From the NCBI RefSeq assembly GCF_000238275.3, contig NZ_AHCF03000003.1, positions 992,001 to 1,056,000 on the forward strand: 64,000 nt of DNA. The letters are read 5' to 3'. Shown one piece after another: positions 26,999-36,429 of the stretch; position 1 is the stretch's first letter, and each line of letters opens with the position of its first letter. This DNA is from Pseudoalteromonas undina (lineage in GTDB: Bacteria > Pseudomonadota > Gammaproteobacteria > Enterobacterales > Alteromonadaceae). A program made the translations under genes and the position numbers. The notes under the pieces are model-generated. The model did no database searches. It had not been told where the DNA came from and was given only the letters and a program-made list of their open reading frames with translations.

Positions 26999-27338
26999 AA
27001 TTGGGAGGTAAAATAAGTAATTCAGTTTTGAGTAAACGCATTATTTTTTCTGCAGTATTACCAATGAGCTTAGCTTTAATCCCTACATTTCCTACAGAGC
27101 CTATAATCACTAAATCAGCATTAAGCTTAGCCGCTAAGCTTGAGATCACCTGCTCGGGTAATCCCGCTTTAATATGAAGCTTATCGCGTAAGTTATTATC
27201 AGTTATAAGGGCCTGCTGCGATTGTGGTCGTTTCTCAAACGCATTAACGAGTTGTTCCTCAGAAAAAACCAAGCCTAAATCTCTTAATATTGGAGAAATA
27301 TAGACAGTATAACCTGCATAAAACTCACAATTGGTTCG
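26997..27338 (-). pseudogene. C-terminal remnant of a UspE-like universal stress protein
   Basis: The conceptual product ending GLPEQVISSLAAKLNADLV and NTAEKIMRLLKTELLILPPN matches the last third of UspE-type universal stress proteins, including the IIGSVGNVGIKAKLIGNTAEKI nucleotide-binding region. The homologous reading continues upstream of the only possible starts to a TAG at 27339-27341, and no ATP-binding N-terminus remains. The frame from a TTG at 27272 (91 residues) is therefore better read as a decayed 3' end than as a gene. The ycgB stop is only a few bases further on. Confidence 0.65.
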
Positions 27339-27350
27339 CTATGCATATTT

Positions 27351-28865
27351 TTACTCTGTTATATGGCGTGAGTCATCGCTTGGGCATTGACCAATGGTTG
27401 AAATATCACCAGAATTTGACTCCTGTTCAAGTTTTACCTTAAAGCCCCATAGTCTGTAAAGGTGTTTTAATACCTCCTCATGGGAGTTGGCCAGTGGAAT
27501 GGCGTTGTGAGGGATATATCGCAGGGTTAATGAGCGATCGCCACGCAAGTCTACATCGTAAACTTGTATGTTAGGTTCATGATTACTAAGGTTATATTGT
27601 GCAGAAAGTGCCTCTCTAACCGCTTTGTAGCCATTATCGTCATGAATAGCGCCTATTTCTAAATGTGGGTTGTTAGCATGGTCTACTATAGTGAACAATT
27701 TAAAGTCTCTGATCAGTTTTGGCGATAAAAATTGGCTAATAAAACTTTCATCTTTAAAGTTTTGCATTGCAAAGTGAAGAGTTTCAAGCCAGTCACTACC
27801 AGCATGTTCAGGAAACCAGCGTTTATCTTCTTCTGTCGGTTTTTCACAAATTCGGCGTATATCTACCATCATATTAAAACCCAGCGCATAGGGGTTAATA
27901 CCTGAGTAATAATCGCTATTATAAGGGGGTTGATATACAACATTTGTATGGCTTTGTAAAAACTCTAACATAAATGAGTCGGTTAGTTTTCCCTCATCAT
28001 ATAAGTGGTTCAAAATAGTGTAGTGCCAAAAAGTGGCCCAACCTTCATTCATAACCTGTGTTTGTTTTTGCGGATAAAAGTACTGCGATATTTTTCGCAC
28101 AATACGTACGATTTCTCGTTGCCATGGCTCAAGTAAAGGAGCATTTTTTTCAATAAAATACAGAATGTTTTCCTGTGGCTCTTGCGGAAAGTGGCGCTCA
28201 CTTTTTTTTGATTCTTGCTGCTGAGAGGGAATGGTACGCCATAGTTCATTAACTTGTGATTGTAAGTACTCAGCCCGTTCTTGCTGGCGTTTTTGTTCTT
28301 CAAATAACGAAATACGCTGCGGACGTTTATACCTGTCAACACCATAACTCATTAACGCATGGCAAGAGTCGAGTATGCTTTCTACTTCAGAAATACCGTA
28401 TTTCTCTTCACAGCGGCTAATATAATTTTTAGCAAACAATAAATAGTCAATTATAGAACCGGCATCAGTCCATGTTTTAAATAAATAATTCCCCTTAAAA
28501 AAAGAGTTATGCCCGTAACACGCATGTGCCATAACCAATGCCTGCATCGGCAGCGTATTTTCTTCCATTAAATAAGCTATACATGGATTGGAGTTAATCA
28601 CAATTTCATATGCAAGGCCCATTTGACCTCGTTTATAATTTTGTTCTGTTTGGATAAACTTTTTACCGTAAGACCAGTGAGTATAGCCAATAGGCATGCC
28701 TACACTGGAGTAAGCATCCATCATTTGCTCAGCAGTAATCACTTCAATTTGGTTAGGGTATGTGTCTAGTTTATAATGCTCAGCAACACGTGCAATTTCA
28801 TCTTGATATTGCTGAAGTAACTCAAAGGTCCAATCGGGCCCATCACTGATTCGCTCGTTATTCAT
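27351..28865 (-). CDS. ycgB: SpoVR-family protein (YcgB)
   Basis: A 504-residue cytosolic protein close to the length of E. coli YcgB. Family segments are clear: SVGMPIGYTHWSYGKKF, HACYGHNSFFKGNY, VMNEGWATFWHYTILNHLYD and NPYALGFNMMVDIRRICE. SpoVR family proteins have no settled biochemical function in gammaproteobacteria, but they are co-regulated with the YeaG kinase and YeaH in stationary phase or nitrogen starvation. It is the third gene of the prkA-yeaH-ycgB operon, 18 bases after yeaH. Confidence 0.93.
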   Translation of the reverse strand: MNNERISDGPDWTFELLQQYQDEIARVAEHYKLDTYPNQIEVITAEQMMDAYSSVGMPIGYTHWSYGKKFIQTEQNYKRGQMGLAYEIVINSNPCIAYLMEENTLPMQALVMAHACYGHNSFFKGNYLFKTWTDAGSIIDYLLFAKNYISRCEEKYGISEVESILDSCHALMSYGVDRYKRPQRISLFEEQKRQQERAEYLQSQVNELWRTIPSQQQESKKSERHFPQEPQENILYFIEKNAPLLEPWQREIVRIVRKISQYFYPQKQTQVMNEGWATFWHYTILNHLYDEGKLTDSFMLEFLQSHTNVVYQPPYNSDYYSGINPYALGFNMMVDIRRICEKPTEEDKRWFPEHAGSDWLETLHFAMQNFKDESFISQFLSPKLIRDFKLFTIVDHANNPHLEIGAIHDDNGYKAVREALSAQYNLSNHEPNIQVYDVDLRGDRSLTLRYIPHNAIPLANSHEEVLKHLYRLWGFKVKLEQESNSGDISTIGQCPSDDSRHITE

Positions 28866-28883
28866 ATTGCTACCTCGCTTTGA

Positions 28884-30167
28884 CTATGCAGCCCCTTGCT
28901 GTTGACGGCCTTTTTTAAATAGCTCCCTAAATATAGGGTAAATGTCTTCAACACCTTGAATATGTTGGATGGCAAAATTACTGTGAGTTTGGCTTATGCT
29001 TTGGTACTCGCGCCATAAACTTTGGTGGGCGCGGGTAGTAATTTCTATATAGGCAAAATATCGCACTGCGCTTAACAGTTTGTTACGTAAAATATGCCCA
29101 CATTGCGGGGTATCATCTGCCCAGTTATCACCATCAGAGGCTTGTGCTGCGTATATATTCCATTCATCAGCATTATAGCGCTCTGCTATTATTTCATTCA
29201 TCAGCTTAAGCGCACTTGAAACGATAGTACCGCCCGTTTCTTGGGAGTAAAAAAACTCTTGTTCATCAACTTCTTTAGCTTGAGTATGATGACGAATATA
29301 CACAACCTCAATGTCTTTATAGCTGCGAGTTAAAAACTGATAAAGCAAAATATAAAAGCGTTTTGCCATGTCTTTGGTGGCTTGATCCATTGAACCGGAT
29401 ACATCCATAATACAAAACATTACTGCTTTGCTGGTTGGGTGTGGTTGTTTATTATAGTTACGAAAACGCAAATCGTAGTTATCAATAAAGGGTACCGATT
29501 TAATTTGCTGCTTTAGAATGTCGATTTCTTGTTGCAACAATGTCACAGCGGCTTTGTCGCAGTGTGGTTGTTCAAGCAGTAGTGCTAATTGCCCCTCAAG
29601 TTCACTAAGGCGGCGCTTTTTTCCTGCGGTCATTGCAATTCTACGAGCTAAAGAGCCTTGTAATGAACGCACTACGTCAATATTACTGGGCATACCGTCG
29701 CTGCAAAACCCAGCGCGATGGGTTTTCATTTGTACGAGCTTATCGAGCTGATTTTCTTGTAAATTAGGGAGTTCTAAATCTTCAAATAACAAATCAAGAT
29801 ATTCGTCTTTAGAAATTGAGAAAACAAAATCATCTTGGCCTTCGCCAGAATCACTCGCTTCACCTTCGCCCGCGCCACCGCCTTGTCCACCTTTAGGTCG
29901 CTCAATTTTATCACCAGTAGAGAACTGATCGTTCCCTGGATGTATTTGCTCTCTATTACCGCCTCTACCTTGATGAAAAGTAGGTTCACTAATATCACGC
30001 TGTGGAATAGATATACTCTCCCCAGAGCTAGAGTCGGTGACGCTGCGTTTATTTATCGCATCAGACACCGCTTCTTTTATCTGCTTTTTATAACGCCTAA
30101 TAAAACGCTGGCGGTTAACTGTGCTTTTGTTTTTGCCATTTAAACGCCTGTCGATAAAATGCGCCAT
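28884..30167 (-). CDS. yeaH: YeaH/YhbH family protein with a VWA-like domain
   Basis: A 427-residue protein of the DUF444 family. The N-terminus is basic ([20 protein letters not shown]), followed by a Gly/Gln-rich linker with [15 protein letters not shown], and a C-terminal von Willebrand-like domain with a metal-site motif [18 protein letters not shown] (DxSxS). It sits between the kinase gene and ycgB and is thought to act with the YeaG kinase. AGGAGG precedes the ATG by a normal distance. Confidence 0.93.
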   Translation of the reverse strand: MAHFIDRRLNGKNKSTVNRQRFIRRYKKQIKEAVSDAINKRSVTDSSSGESISIPQRDISEPTFHQGRGGNREQIHPGNDQFSTGDKIERPKGGQGGGAGEGEASDSGEGQDDFVFSISKDEYLDLLFEDLELPNLQENQLDKLVQMKTHRAGFCSDGMPSNIDVVRSLQGSLARRIAMTAGKKRRLSELEGQLALLLEQPHCDKAAVTLLQQEIDILKQQIKSVPFIDNYDLRFRNYNKQPHPTSKAVMFCIMDVSGSMDQATKDMAKRFYILLYQFLTRSYKDIEVVYIRHHTQAKEVDEQEFFYSQETGGTIVSSALKLMNEIIAERYNADEWNIYAAQASDGDNWADDTPQCGHILRNKLLSAVRYFAYIEITTRAHQSLWREYQSISQTHSNFAIQHIQGVEDIYPIFRELFKKGRQQQGAA

Positions 30168-30198
30168 AATGACCTCCTAAAAACTGCAATTATGAAGG

Positions 30199-32121
30199 TT
30201 ATTGCGATTTTCTAACCCGTAAATACCACTCAGATAGCAAGCGCACTTGTTTTTGCGTGTAGCCTTTTTCAACCATACGGTTAACAAAGTCCTCATGCTT
30301 TTGCTGATCCTCAGCTGATGTTTTAGCATTGAATGAAATGACAGGGAGTAAGTCTTCGGTGTTTGAGAACATTTTTTTCTCAATAACAGTGCGTAGTTTC
30401 TCATAACTCGTCCATAGCGGATTCTTACCATTATTGTGAGCGCGAGCACGTAGTACAAAGTTAACAATTTCATTTCTGAAATCTTTAGGATTTGAAATAC
30501 CTGCCGGTTTCTCAATTTTTTCGAGCTCAGCATTAAGCGCATCACGGTCAAACAATTGCCCTGTATCAGGGTCGCGATATTCTTGATCTTGAATCCAAAA
30601 ATCAGCATAAATAACGTAGCGGTCAAAAATATTTTGTCCGTATTCCGAGTACGATTCTAGATAGGCGGTTTGCAGCTCTTTACCTATAAACTCAACATAT
30701 TGTGGAATTAAATAGCCTTTTAAAAAGCTTAAATAACGCTCTTCAACCTCGGCACTAAATTGTTCTCGTTCAATTTGTTGCTCAAGTACATAAAACAAAT
30801 GTACTGGGTTGGCGGCCACTTCGGTGGTATCAAAGTTGAATACGCGAGATAAAATTTTAAACGCAAAACGAGTTGAAAGACCGTTCATGCCCTCATCGAC
30901 ACCAGCGTAATCACGATATTCTTGGTATGACTTAGCTTTCGGATCGGTATCTTTGAGTGTTTCACCATCGTAGACCCGCATTTTTGAGTAAATGCTAGAG
31001 TTTTCTGGCTCTTTTAAGCGCGAGAGAGTGGTAAATTGAGCTAAAATTTTAAGTGTTCCTGGCGCACATGGAGCATTATAAAGCTCACTGTGTTCAATCA
31101 GCTTATCGTAAATTTTAATCTCCTCGGTCACTCTTAAGCAATACGGGACTTTAACAATATAAACACGGTCTAAAAAAGCTTCGTTGTTTTTATTGTTTTT
31201 AAAGGTTTGCCATTCTGACTCGTTGGAGTGGGCGAGTATCATGCCATTAAATGGCAGGGCGCTTATGCCTTCTGTGCCGTTATAGTTGCCTTCTTGTGTG
31301 GCTGTTAAAAGCGGGTGTAGCACTTTTATCGGTGCTTTGAACATTTCCACAAACTCCATTAAGCCTTGGTTAGCTAAACATAATGCGCCTGAATAAGCGT
31401 ACGCATCAGGATCATTTTGCGCAAAGTGTTCAAGCTGGCGGATATCTACTTTACCTACAAGAGCCGAAATATCTTGGTTGTTTTCATCGCCGGGCTCTGT
31501 TTTAGCAATCGCTACTTGATTTAAAATTGATGGGAAGCGTTTAACCACTCTAAATTGGCTAATATCACCATTAAATTCTTGTAAGCGTTTTGCGGCCCAT
31601 GGCGACATCACTGTTTTAAGGTAGCGTGACTTAATTCCATATTCTTTTTCGAGCAGGTTTGCATCTTCAATGGGGTCAAATAATGCCAGCGGATGGTCAT
31701 TAACTGGTGAGCCTTTAATGGAGTAGATAGGTACTTGTTGCATTAAATACTTTAATTTTTCGGCAATTGATGACTTACCACCACCCACAGGGCCGAGTAA
31801 ATAAAGTACTTGTTTACACTCCTCTAAGCCTTGTGCTGCATGTTTTAGATAAGACACAATTTGTTCAATAGCGTCTTCCATGCCATAAAAGTCAGCAAAT
31901 GCTGGGTAACGTGCAACAACACGATTTGAAAATAAGCGACTTAGGCGAGTATCGGTAGCAGTATCTACCATTTTAGGCTCGCCAATGGCCATCAGTAACC
32001 TTTCAGGTGCACTGGCATAAGCAGACTTATCGGTTTTACAAATTTCGAGGAATTCAGCAACACTGTACTCTTCTTCTTGTGTTGATTCATAACGTGCTTG
32101 GTAGTGATCAAAAATAGTCAT
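30199..32121 (-). CDS. prkA: PrkA/YeaG serine protein kinase
   Basis: A 640-residue AAA+ kinase matching E. coli YeaG (644). The N-terminal PrkA AAA domain has Walker A LLGPVGGGKSSIAEKLK (about residues 107-123) and GMILAHSNESEW; the C-terminal PrkA kinase-like domain contains YAGVDEGMNGLSTRFAFKILSRVFN. YeaG-type kinases act in sustained nitrogen starvation and stationary-phase adaptation. GGAGG lies just before the ATG. It heads an operon with yeaH and ycgB (31 and 18 base gaps). Confidence 0.95.
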   Translation of the reverse strand: MTIFDHYQARYESTQEEEYSVAEFLEICKTDKSAYASAPERLLMAIGEPKMVDTATDTRLSRLFSNRVVARYPAFADFYGMEDAIEQIVSYLKHAAQGLEECKQVLYLLGPVGGGKSSIAEKLKYLMQQVPIYSIKGSPVNDHPLALFDPIEDANLLEKEYGIKSRYLKTVMSPWAAKRLQEFNGDISQFRVVKRFPSILNQVAIAKTEPGDENNQDISALVGKVDIRQLEHFAQNDPDAYAYSGALCLANQGLMEFVEMFKAPIKVLHPLLTATQEGNYNGTEGISALPFNGMILAHSNESEWQTFKNNKNNEAFLDRVYIVKVPYCLRVTEEIKIYDKLIEHSELYNAPCAPGTLKILAQFTTLSRLKEPENSSIYSKMRVYDGETLKDTDPKAKSYQEYRDYAGVDEGMNGLSTRFAFKILSRVFNFDTTEVAANPVHLFYVLEQQIEREQFSAEVEERYLSFLKGYLIPQYVEFIGKELQTAYLESYSEYGQNIFDRYVIYADFWIQDQEYRDPDTGQLFDRDALNAELEKIEKPAGISNPKDFRNEIVNFVLRARAHNNGKNPLWTSYEKLRTVIEKKMFSNTEDLLPVISFNAKTSAEDQQKHEDFVNRMVEKGYTQKQVRLLSEWYLRVRKSQ

Positions 32122-32286
32122 AATGACCTCCGAAACCTACTTTGAAGATGTATTCACTATCTAAAGTCTAGTCACGAATTTCATTTTTTGTGCAATAAAA
32201 TTAAAAATTTATATGAAAAATGATCAAGATGCGCTTTTATAAAACAACCTACGTATAAACGCAATTAATGCAAATTGTAGGCATAA

Positions 32287-32310
32287 AAAAAGACGCCTAA
32301 GCGTCTTTTT
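32287..32310 (-). terminator. Terminator of sodB
   Basis: AAAAAGACGC and GCGTCTTTTT pair around CTAA, 20 bases past the sodB stop. Confidence 0.9.
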
Positions 32311-32329
32311 AAAACTAGTATTAAACTAA

Positions 32330-32911
32330 TTATGCGAAGTTAGCGTTCGCGAATTCCCAGTTAACTAGTGACCAGAAACCTTTAAGGTAATCTGGACGCA
32401 CGTTACGGTAATCAATGTAGTATGCGTGTTCCCATAAATCCACTGTTAGGATTGGAGTAACACCTGCATCTGTTAGTGGTGTAGCAGCGTTAGATGTATT
32501 AACGATGTCTAGTGAACCATCAGCCAGTTTAACTAACCAAGTCCAGCTTGAACCAAAGTTATTTACTGCTTTATCATTTAACGCGTCTTTAAATGCGTCA
32601 AATGAGCCCCATTTGGCGTTAATTGCATCAGCAATTGCACCTGTTGGAGCGCCACCGCCATTTGGAGATAGGCTGTTCCAGTAGAAAGTGTGGTTCCAAA
32701 TTTGAGCAGCGTTATTAAATACACCGCCTTCTGAAGAACATACGATTTCTTCAAGTGACTTACCTTCAAACTCAGTGCCTGGGATTAAACCGTTAAGTTT
32801 AGTCACATAAGTGTTGTGGTGTTTACCATGGTGAAACTCTAGCGTTTCTTGTGAAATATGTGGCTCAAGTGCATCAATTGCATACGGTAGTGACGGTAGT
32901 TCAAATGCCAT
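32330..32911 (-). CDS. sodB: Superoxide dismutase, iron type
   Basis: A 193-residue cytosolic enzyme that dismutates superoxide. Metal ligands are in place: H27 in EFHHGKHH, the histidine in WNHTFYW, and the aspartate/histidine pair in [13 protein letters not shown]. The wording [14 protein letters not shown] and FGSSWTWLV, plus length, indicate the Fe form rather than Mn. It is divergent from grxD, which suits a shared iron/oxidative stress theme. A GGAGAT ribosome site precedes the ATG. Iron-dependent control is common for sodB but I could not place a clear Fur site. Confidence 0.97.
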   Translation of the reverse strand: MAFELPSLPYAIDALEPHISQETLEFHHGKHHNTYVTKLNGLIPGTEFEGKSLEEIVCSSEGGVFNNAAQIWNHTFYWNSLSPNGGGAPTGAIADAINAKWGSFDAFKDALNDKAVNNFGSSWTWLVKLADGSLDIVNTSNAATPLTDAGVTPILTVDLWEHAYYIDYRNVRPDYLKGFWSLVNWEFANANFA

Positions 32912-33175
32912 TTTTTATCTCCATCTTCTTTTGGTTGATAGTCTATTTAGTAATACGTAATGCCTGCGCAAACAGGGCACTTATCTATACCAAACAGGAA
33001 TATAGTGTTACTATAATTGTTGAGTATTTTACTCAAGTTTTAGCAAACAGCAATGCTCTTGCTAAAGCTATTTAAGATTGAGGCTTTAATTGCCTATTTT
33101 AATCTATATATCTGAGGCCACAGTGAAACTTTTTCAAGGCCTAATGTGTTCGCTATCGTCATTTTGAGGTTGTAA

Positions 33176-33514
33176 ATGGAAACCATCGATAAAATTAAAC
33201 AGCAAATTGCTGAAAACCCAATCATCTTATACATGAAAGGATCACCAAAACTGCCTAATTGTGGTTTTTCTTCACAAGCATCACAAGCGTTAATGTCGTG
33301 TGGTGAACCGTTTGCTTATGTAGATATTTTACTTAATCCAGACATTCGTGCAGAGCTTCCTGCGTATGCTAACTGGCCTACTTTCCCACAACTTTGGGTT
33401 GAAGGTGAGTTAATTGGTGGCTGTGACATTATCATTGAAATGTTTCAACGTGGTGAATTACAACCACTGATCACTGAAACAGCTGCAAAGCATAAACCTG
33501 CAGACGCTGAATAA
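33176..33514 (+). CDS. grxD: Monothiol glutaredoxin, GrxD type
   Basis: A 112-residue monothiol glutaredoxin. The CGFS active site (C29 in KLPNCGFSSQA) and the glutathione-binding WPTFPQLWVEGELIGGCDI are intact. Such proteins carry [2Fe-2S] clusters bound with glutathione and deliver them or serve in iron sensing with BolA partners. TTGAGGTTG supplies the ribosome site. Divergent from sodB. Confidence 0.96.
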   Translation: METIDKIKQQIAENPIILYMKGSPKLPNCGFSSQASQALMSCGEPFAYVDILLNPDIRAELPAYANWPTFPQLWVEGELIGGCDIIIEMFQRGELQPLITETAAKHKPADAE

Positions 33515-33524
33515 GCGTTTAGGT

Positions 33525-33553
33525 AAAAAAAAGCTGCAATTTGCAGCTTTTTT
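33525..33553 (+). terminator. Terminator of grxD
   Basis: AAAAAAAGCTGC and GCAGCTTTTTT pair around a five-base loop, just past the grxD stop. Confidence 0.88.
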
Positions 33554-33565
33554 ATGTCTATAAAT

Positions 33566-33696
33566 TATTTACTCTTGTTGCTTATACGCTAAAAGTAAGG
33601 AGTGAGAAGGCAGCTTTACTCGTTTTTACGTAGCTTACAAAGCCGCAAACTTCAGAGCGCGATTGAATCGCCCCTAAATTGAGCAAGTTTTCATTC
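33566..33696 (+). repeat. Dispersed intergenic element, copy 3 (diverged)
   Basis: ATTTACTC-TTGTTGCTTA, then TGAGAAGGCAGCTTTACTCG, GTTTTTACGTAGC, GCGCGATTGAATC and CCCTAAATTGAGCAAG line up in order with copy 1 at 23232-23375. It lies directly after the grxD terminator, as copy 1 lies after the htpG terminator. The ends are too diverged to show the terminal repeat. Confidence 0.65.
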
Positions 33697-33711
33697 TTAA
33701 ATAAGCAGTTA

Positions 33712-35016
33712 TCAGGGTAAACTTACAAAAACACTGATCCCGCCGATTTCACGATTATGCAGGCTAATTTGCCCATGATGGGCTTCAACAATTTCTCGGC
33801 ACAGTGCCAACCCTAATCCACTTCCAGCTGCCTTGGTAGAATAAAAAGGGATAAGCGCACTGGCCATAACCGTTTCACTCATGCCTTTTCCTTGATCGCT
33901 CACATTAATATGAGTGCCGAGGTTATCTTGTGTTATTTTTAAACTAATATGCTCTGCTAGCGACTCTGATTCATGTGCGTTTTTCAACAGGTTAATGAGC
34001 AATTGTTCTATTTGGGTTTGATCGGCTCGTGTGATGATATCTTTTTGAAGGTCGAAATTAAATTGCCATTGGCTTTGTAATTGATCGAGTAATGAATGCC
34101 AATCAACCGTTGTTATTTTAGGTGGTGGTAGTTTAGCAAACTTTCCATAGCCTTGAACGAACTCGTTTAAATGCTTTATTCGCTCTTCAATGGTAGTGAA
34201 AACGCGTTGTAAACGAGGTTCATCCACTTTTTGCGTTAACAGCTGTGCACTATGTAACATGGATGACATAGGACCTAGTGAGTTATTGAGTTCATGGCTA
34301 ATGATCCTAATAACCTTTTTCCAAACTTCAACTTCTTGGCGGCTCAATTCGCGGGTCAGCTGTTTAAATACAAACAACCTGTGGTGTTGGTTGTTAAGCA
34401 ATAAGCGACCCATTGAAAGGTGCCATGTTTGCGGTTCTTGTTCTGCTTTATCGAGAATAAATAAACCATCTACGCCTTTATTAACGGCATTAATTATTTG
34501 CTGTGGGGCTTTAGACAATAATGGTGAGATTTTCTCGCCTTCAAGGGCTGTACTTGCATTAAAAAAATCTCTCGCACTATGGTTACTATAAACAATAAAA
34601 TCATTGTCATTTATCAATAATACAGCTTGAGGGGCGTTTTGTAATACCTTATCAAGCATCAACTCTCGTTGGTAAACCCATTGCTTTTCTTGTCTTAATT
34701 GCTTTGCAGTTTGATTGTAAAGCTGACACAAATGACCTAATTCATCATTATGGTTATAGGCCAGTAAAGTCGATAGTTCCCCATCTTTAAAATTTAATAA
34801 GCCAGTTTCTAATGAAGTAATACCTTGGACCAGTTTACCGCTGAGTCGATGAGCCAATAAGCTACTTAGAGTGGCTGTGAAAATAACACTTACTGTTGTT
34901 TTTATAGCGTCAACACCCAGCAGCCAACAACAGATAAAAACAGGGATCACAGAGGAAAATACACATACTAAAATCACTTTAGAAGTTAAAGAGAAGCGGT
35001 ATCTTGATTTTTTCAT
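33712..35016 (-). CDS. NtrY-like membrane sensor histidine kinase
   Basis: A 434-residue kinase. Two close transmembrane segments lie near residues 12-33 and 36-54, then a HAMP/PAS-like region (to about 220), and a HisKA domain with the phospho-histidine in IRIISHELNNSLGPM. The HATPase part has the N box LLINLLKNAHES, DQGKGMS and GSGLGLALCREIVEAHHG. Very little periplasmic sequence exists, so the signal is probably sensed in the membrane or cytoplasm. Its start overlaps the regulator stop by one base (TGATG), so the two are a translationally coupled pair at the end of an ABC exporter operon. Confidence 0.9.
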   Translation of the reverse strand: MKKSRYRFSLTSKVILVCVFSSVIPVFICCWLLGVDAIKTTVSVIFTATLSSLLAHRLSGKLVQGITSLETGLLNFKDGELSTLLAYNHNDELGHLCQLYNQTAKQLRQEKQWVYQRELMLDKVLQNAPQAVLLINDNDFIVYSNHSARDFFNASTALEGEKISPLLSKAPQQIINAVNKGVDGLFILDKAEQEPQTWHLSMGRLLLNNQHHRLFVFKQLTRELSRQEVEVWKKVIRIISHELNNSLGPMSSMLHSAQLLTQKVDEPRLQRVFTTIEERIKHLNEFVQGYGKFAKLPPPKITTVDWHSLLDQLQSQWQFNFDLQKDIITRADQTQIEQLLINLLKNAHESESLAEHISLKITQDNLGTHINVSDQGKGMSETVMASALIPFYSTKAAGSGLGLALCREIVEAHHGQISLHNREIGGISVFVSLP

Positions 35017-36344
35017 CAGTAGGCAATCTCAAACTTATCAAGACGACGGTAGAGTGCTTGTCGGCTGAGTCCAAACTCACGTGCTACTTTGGCAATCACC
35101 CCTTTATGTAAACGCATGGCATCCTCAATTTGTTGTTTGTTAGGCTCTACTTTTTGAGTGTGTGTTTGAGGCGTAATAGGAGTTAAACCAAAGTCGTCGA
35201 TGCTTATCTCACCGCTGGGTTTGAGCACACTGACACGTTTACATGCATTTTCAAGTTCACGAACATTACCGGGCCATGAATGGGCTAAAAGTAGGTTTTC
35301 GCATTGTAAGTCCAGCTCACGTTCTACTAAAAAATGACGAATAAGAGGAAGTATGTCATCCGGTCGCTGATTAAGACTTGGCAGGTTAAGTTCAATTACA
35401 TTTAAGCGGTAGTATAAGTCTTCTCTAAACAGCCCTTTGCTGATTGCATCTGTTAGGTTTTCATTGGTCGCTGATATTACACGGACATTAACTTTTCGGG
35501 TCTGGGTTGAACCTAAGCGCTCGAATTCTCCCGTTTGTAAAATCCGTAGGAGCTTCATTTGTCCTGATAAAGGGAGATTACCTATTTCATCTAAAAATAA
35601 TGTGCCACCATCAGCCGCTTCAAATCGACCAATCCTTTGTTTTGTGATCCCTGTAAAAGCACCTGCTTCTGCACCAAATAATTCTGCTTCTATTAGTTGA
35701 TGGGGAAGGGCACCTGCATTGACCGTAATAAACGCAGCATTTTGGCGAGGTGAGTTTGCTTGAATAATTTGTGCTATGCGCTCTTTACCACTGCCATTTG
35801 GGCCTGTTATTAATACAGAGACATCAGATTTGGCGACTTGTAATGCCATTTTAACTAATTGCTCCATGGCCGTACTGCGATAAATTAAACCTACTAAATT
35901 AGCATTTTCTATAGATGCCTCACGCTCTTGCTGGTGGCGCAATAAGGTTTGATTTTGTTTTTTTGTCTTTCCTAGTTCAATTAGGTTATTAACACAGGTA
36001 AGAAGCTTGGCATCATCCCATGGTTTTGGTAAATAATCAGCCGCACCGGCTTTGACAAGTTCAACGGCTGTTTCAAGCTCGGTCCATGCAGTGATCAGAA
36101 TAATGGGCAGATGGGGATTTAGCTCTCTAAGTTGATAAAAGAGTAACTTTCCCTCTTCTCCTGAAGTTGTGTCGTTACTAAAGTTCATATCTTGAAGTAC
36201 AAGTGCAATACGCTGGTATTGCACAATTTGAATAGCTTCAAATGGGCTATTTGCAGTAACCACTTTATAGTCGTGAATCTCTAGCAATAATGACAGAGCA
36301 TCTAAAATTGCAGGATTATCATCAACGATAAGTATTTTTTCCAT
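35016..36344 (-). CDS. NtrC-family sigma-54-dependent response regulator
   Basis: A 442-residue enhancer-binding protein. The REC domain has phosphoacceptor D52 in LQDMNFSND; the AAA+ domain has Walker A GPNGSGKE, the sigma-54 contact motif GAFTGI, and Walker B GGTLFLDEIG; the C-terminal Fis-type helix-turn-helix is AKVAREFGLSRQALYRRLDKF. All parts required for activating sigma-54 promoters are present. It lies between the ABC permease gene and its kinase partner, and probably drives the operon from the sites near 41.1 kb. Confidence 0.93.
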   Translation of the reverse strand: MEKILIVDDNPAILDALSLLLEIHDYKVVTANSPFEAIQIVQYQRIALVLQDMNFSNDTTSGEEGKLLFYQLRELNPHLPIILITAWTELETAVELVKAGAADYLPKPWDDAKLLTCVNNLIELGKTKKQNQTLLRHQQEREASIENANLVGLIYRSTAMEQLVKMALQVAKSDVSVLITGPNGSGKERIAQIIQANSPRQNAAFITVNAGALPHQLIEAELFGAEAGAFTGITKQRIGRFEAADGGTLFLDEIGNLPLSGQMKLLRILQTGEFERLGSTQTRKVNVRVISATNENLTDAISKGLFREDLYYRLNVIELNLPSLNQRPDDILPLIRHFLVERELDLQCENLLLAHSWPGNVRELENACKRVSVLKPSGEISIDDFGLTPITPQTHTQKVEPNKQQIEDAMRLHKGVIAKVAREFGLSRQALYRRLDKFEIAY

Positions 36345-36429
36345 GTTAATTTAATCGCTGTTTATTATTATTTAAATATTGAAAATGCTACACCGCGTTT
36401 AGCCAGTGTAGCATAGGTTGGGAGCTGTG

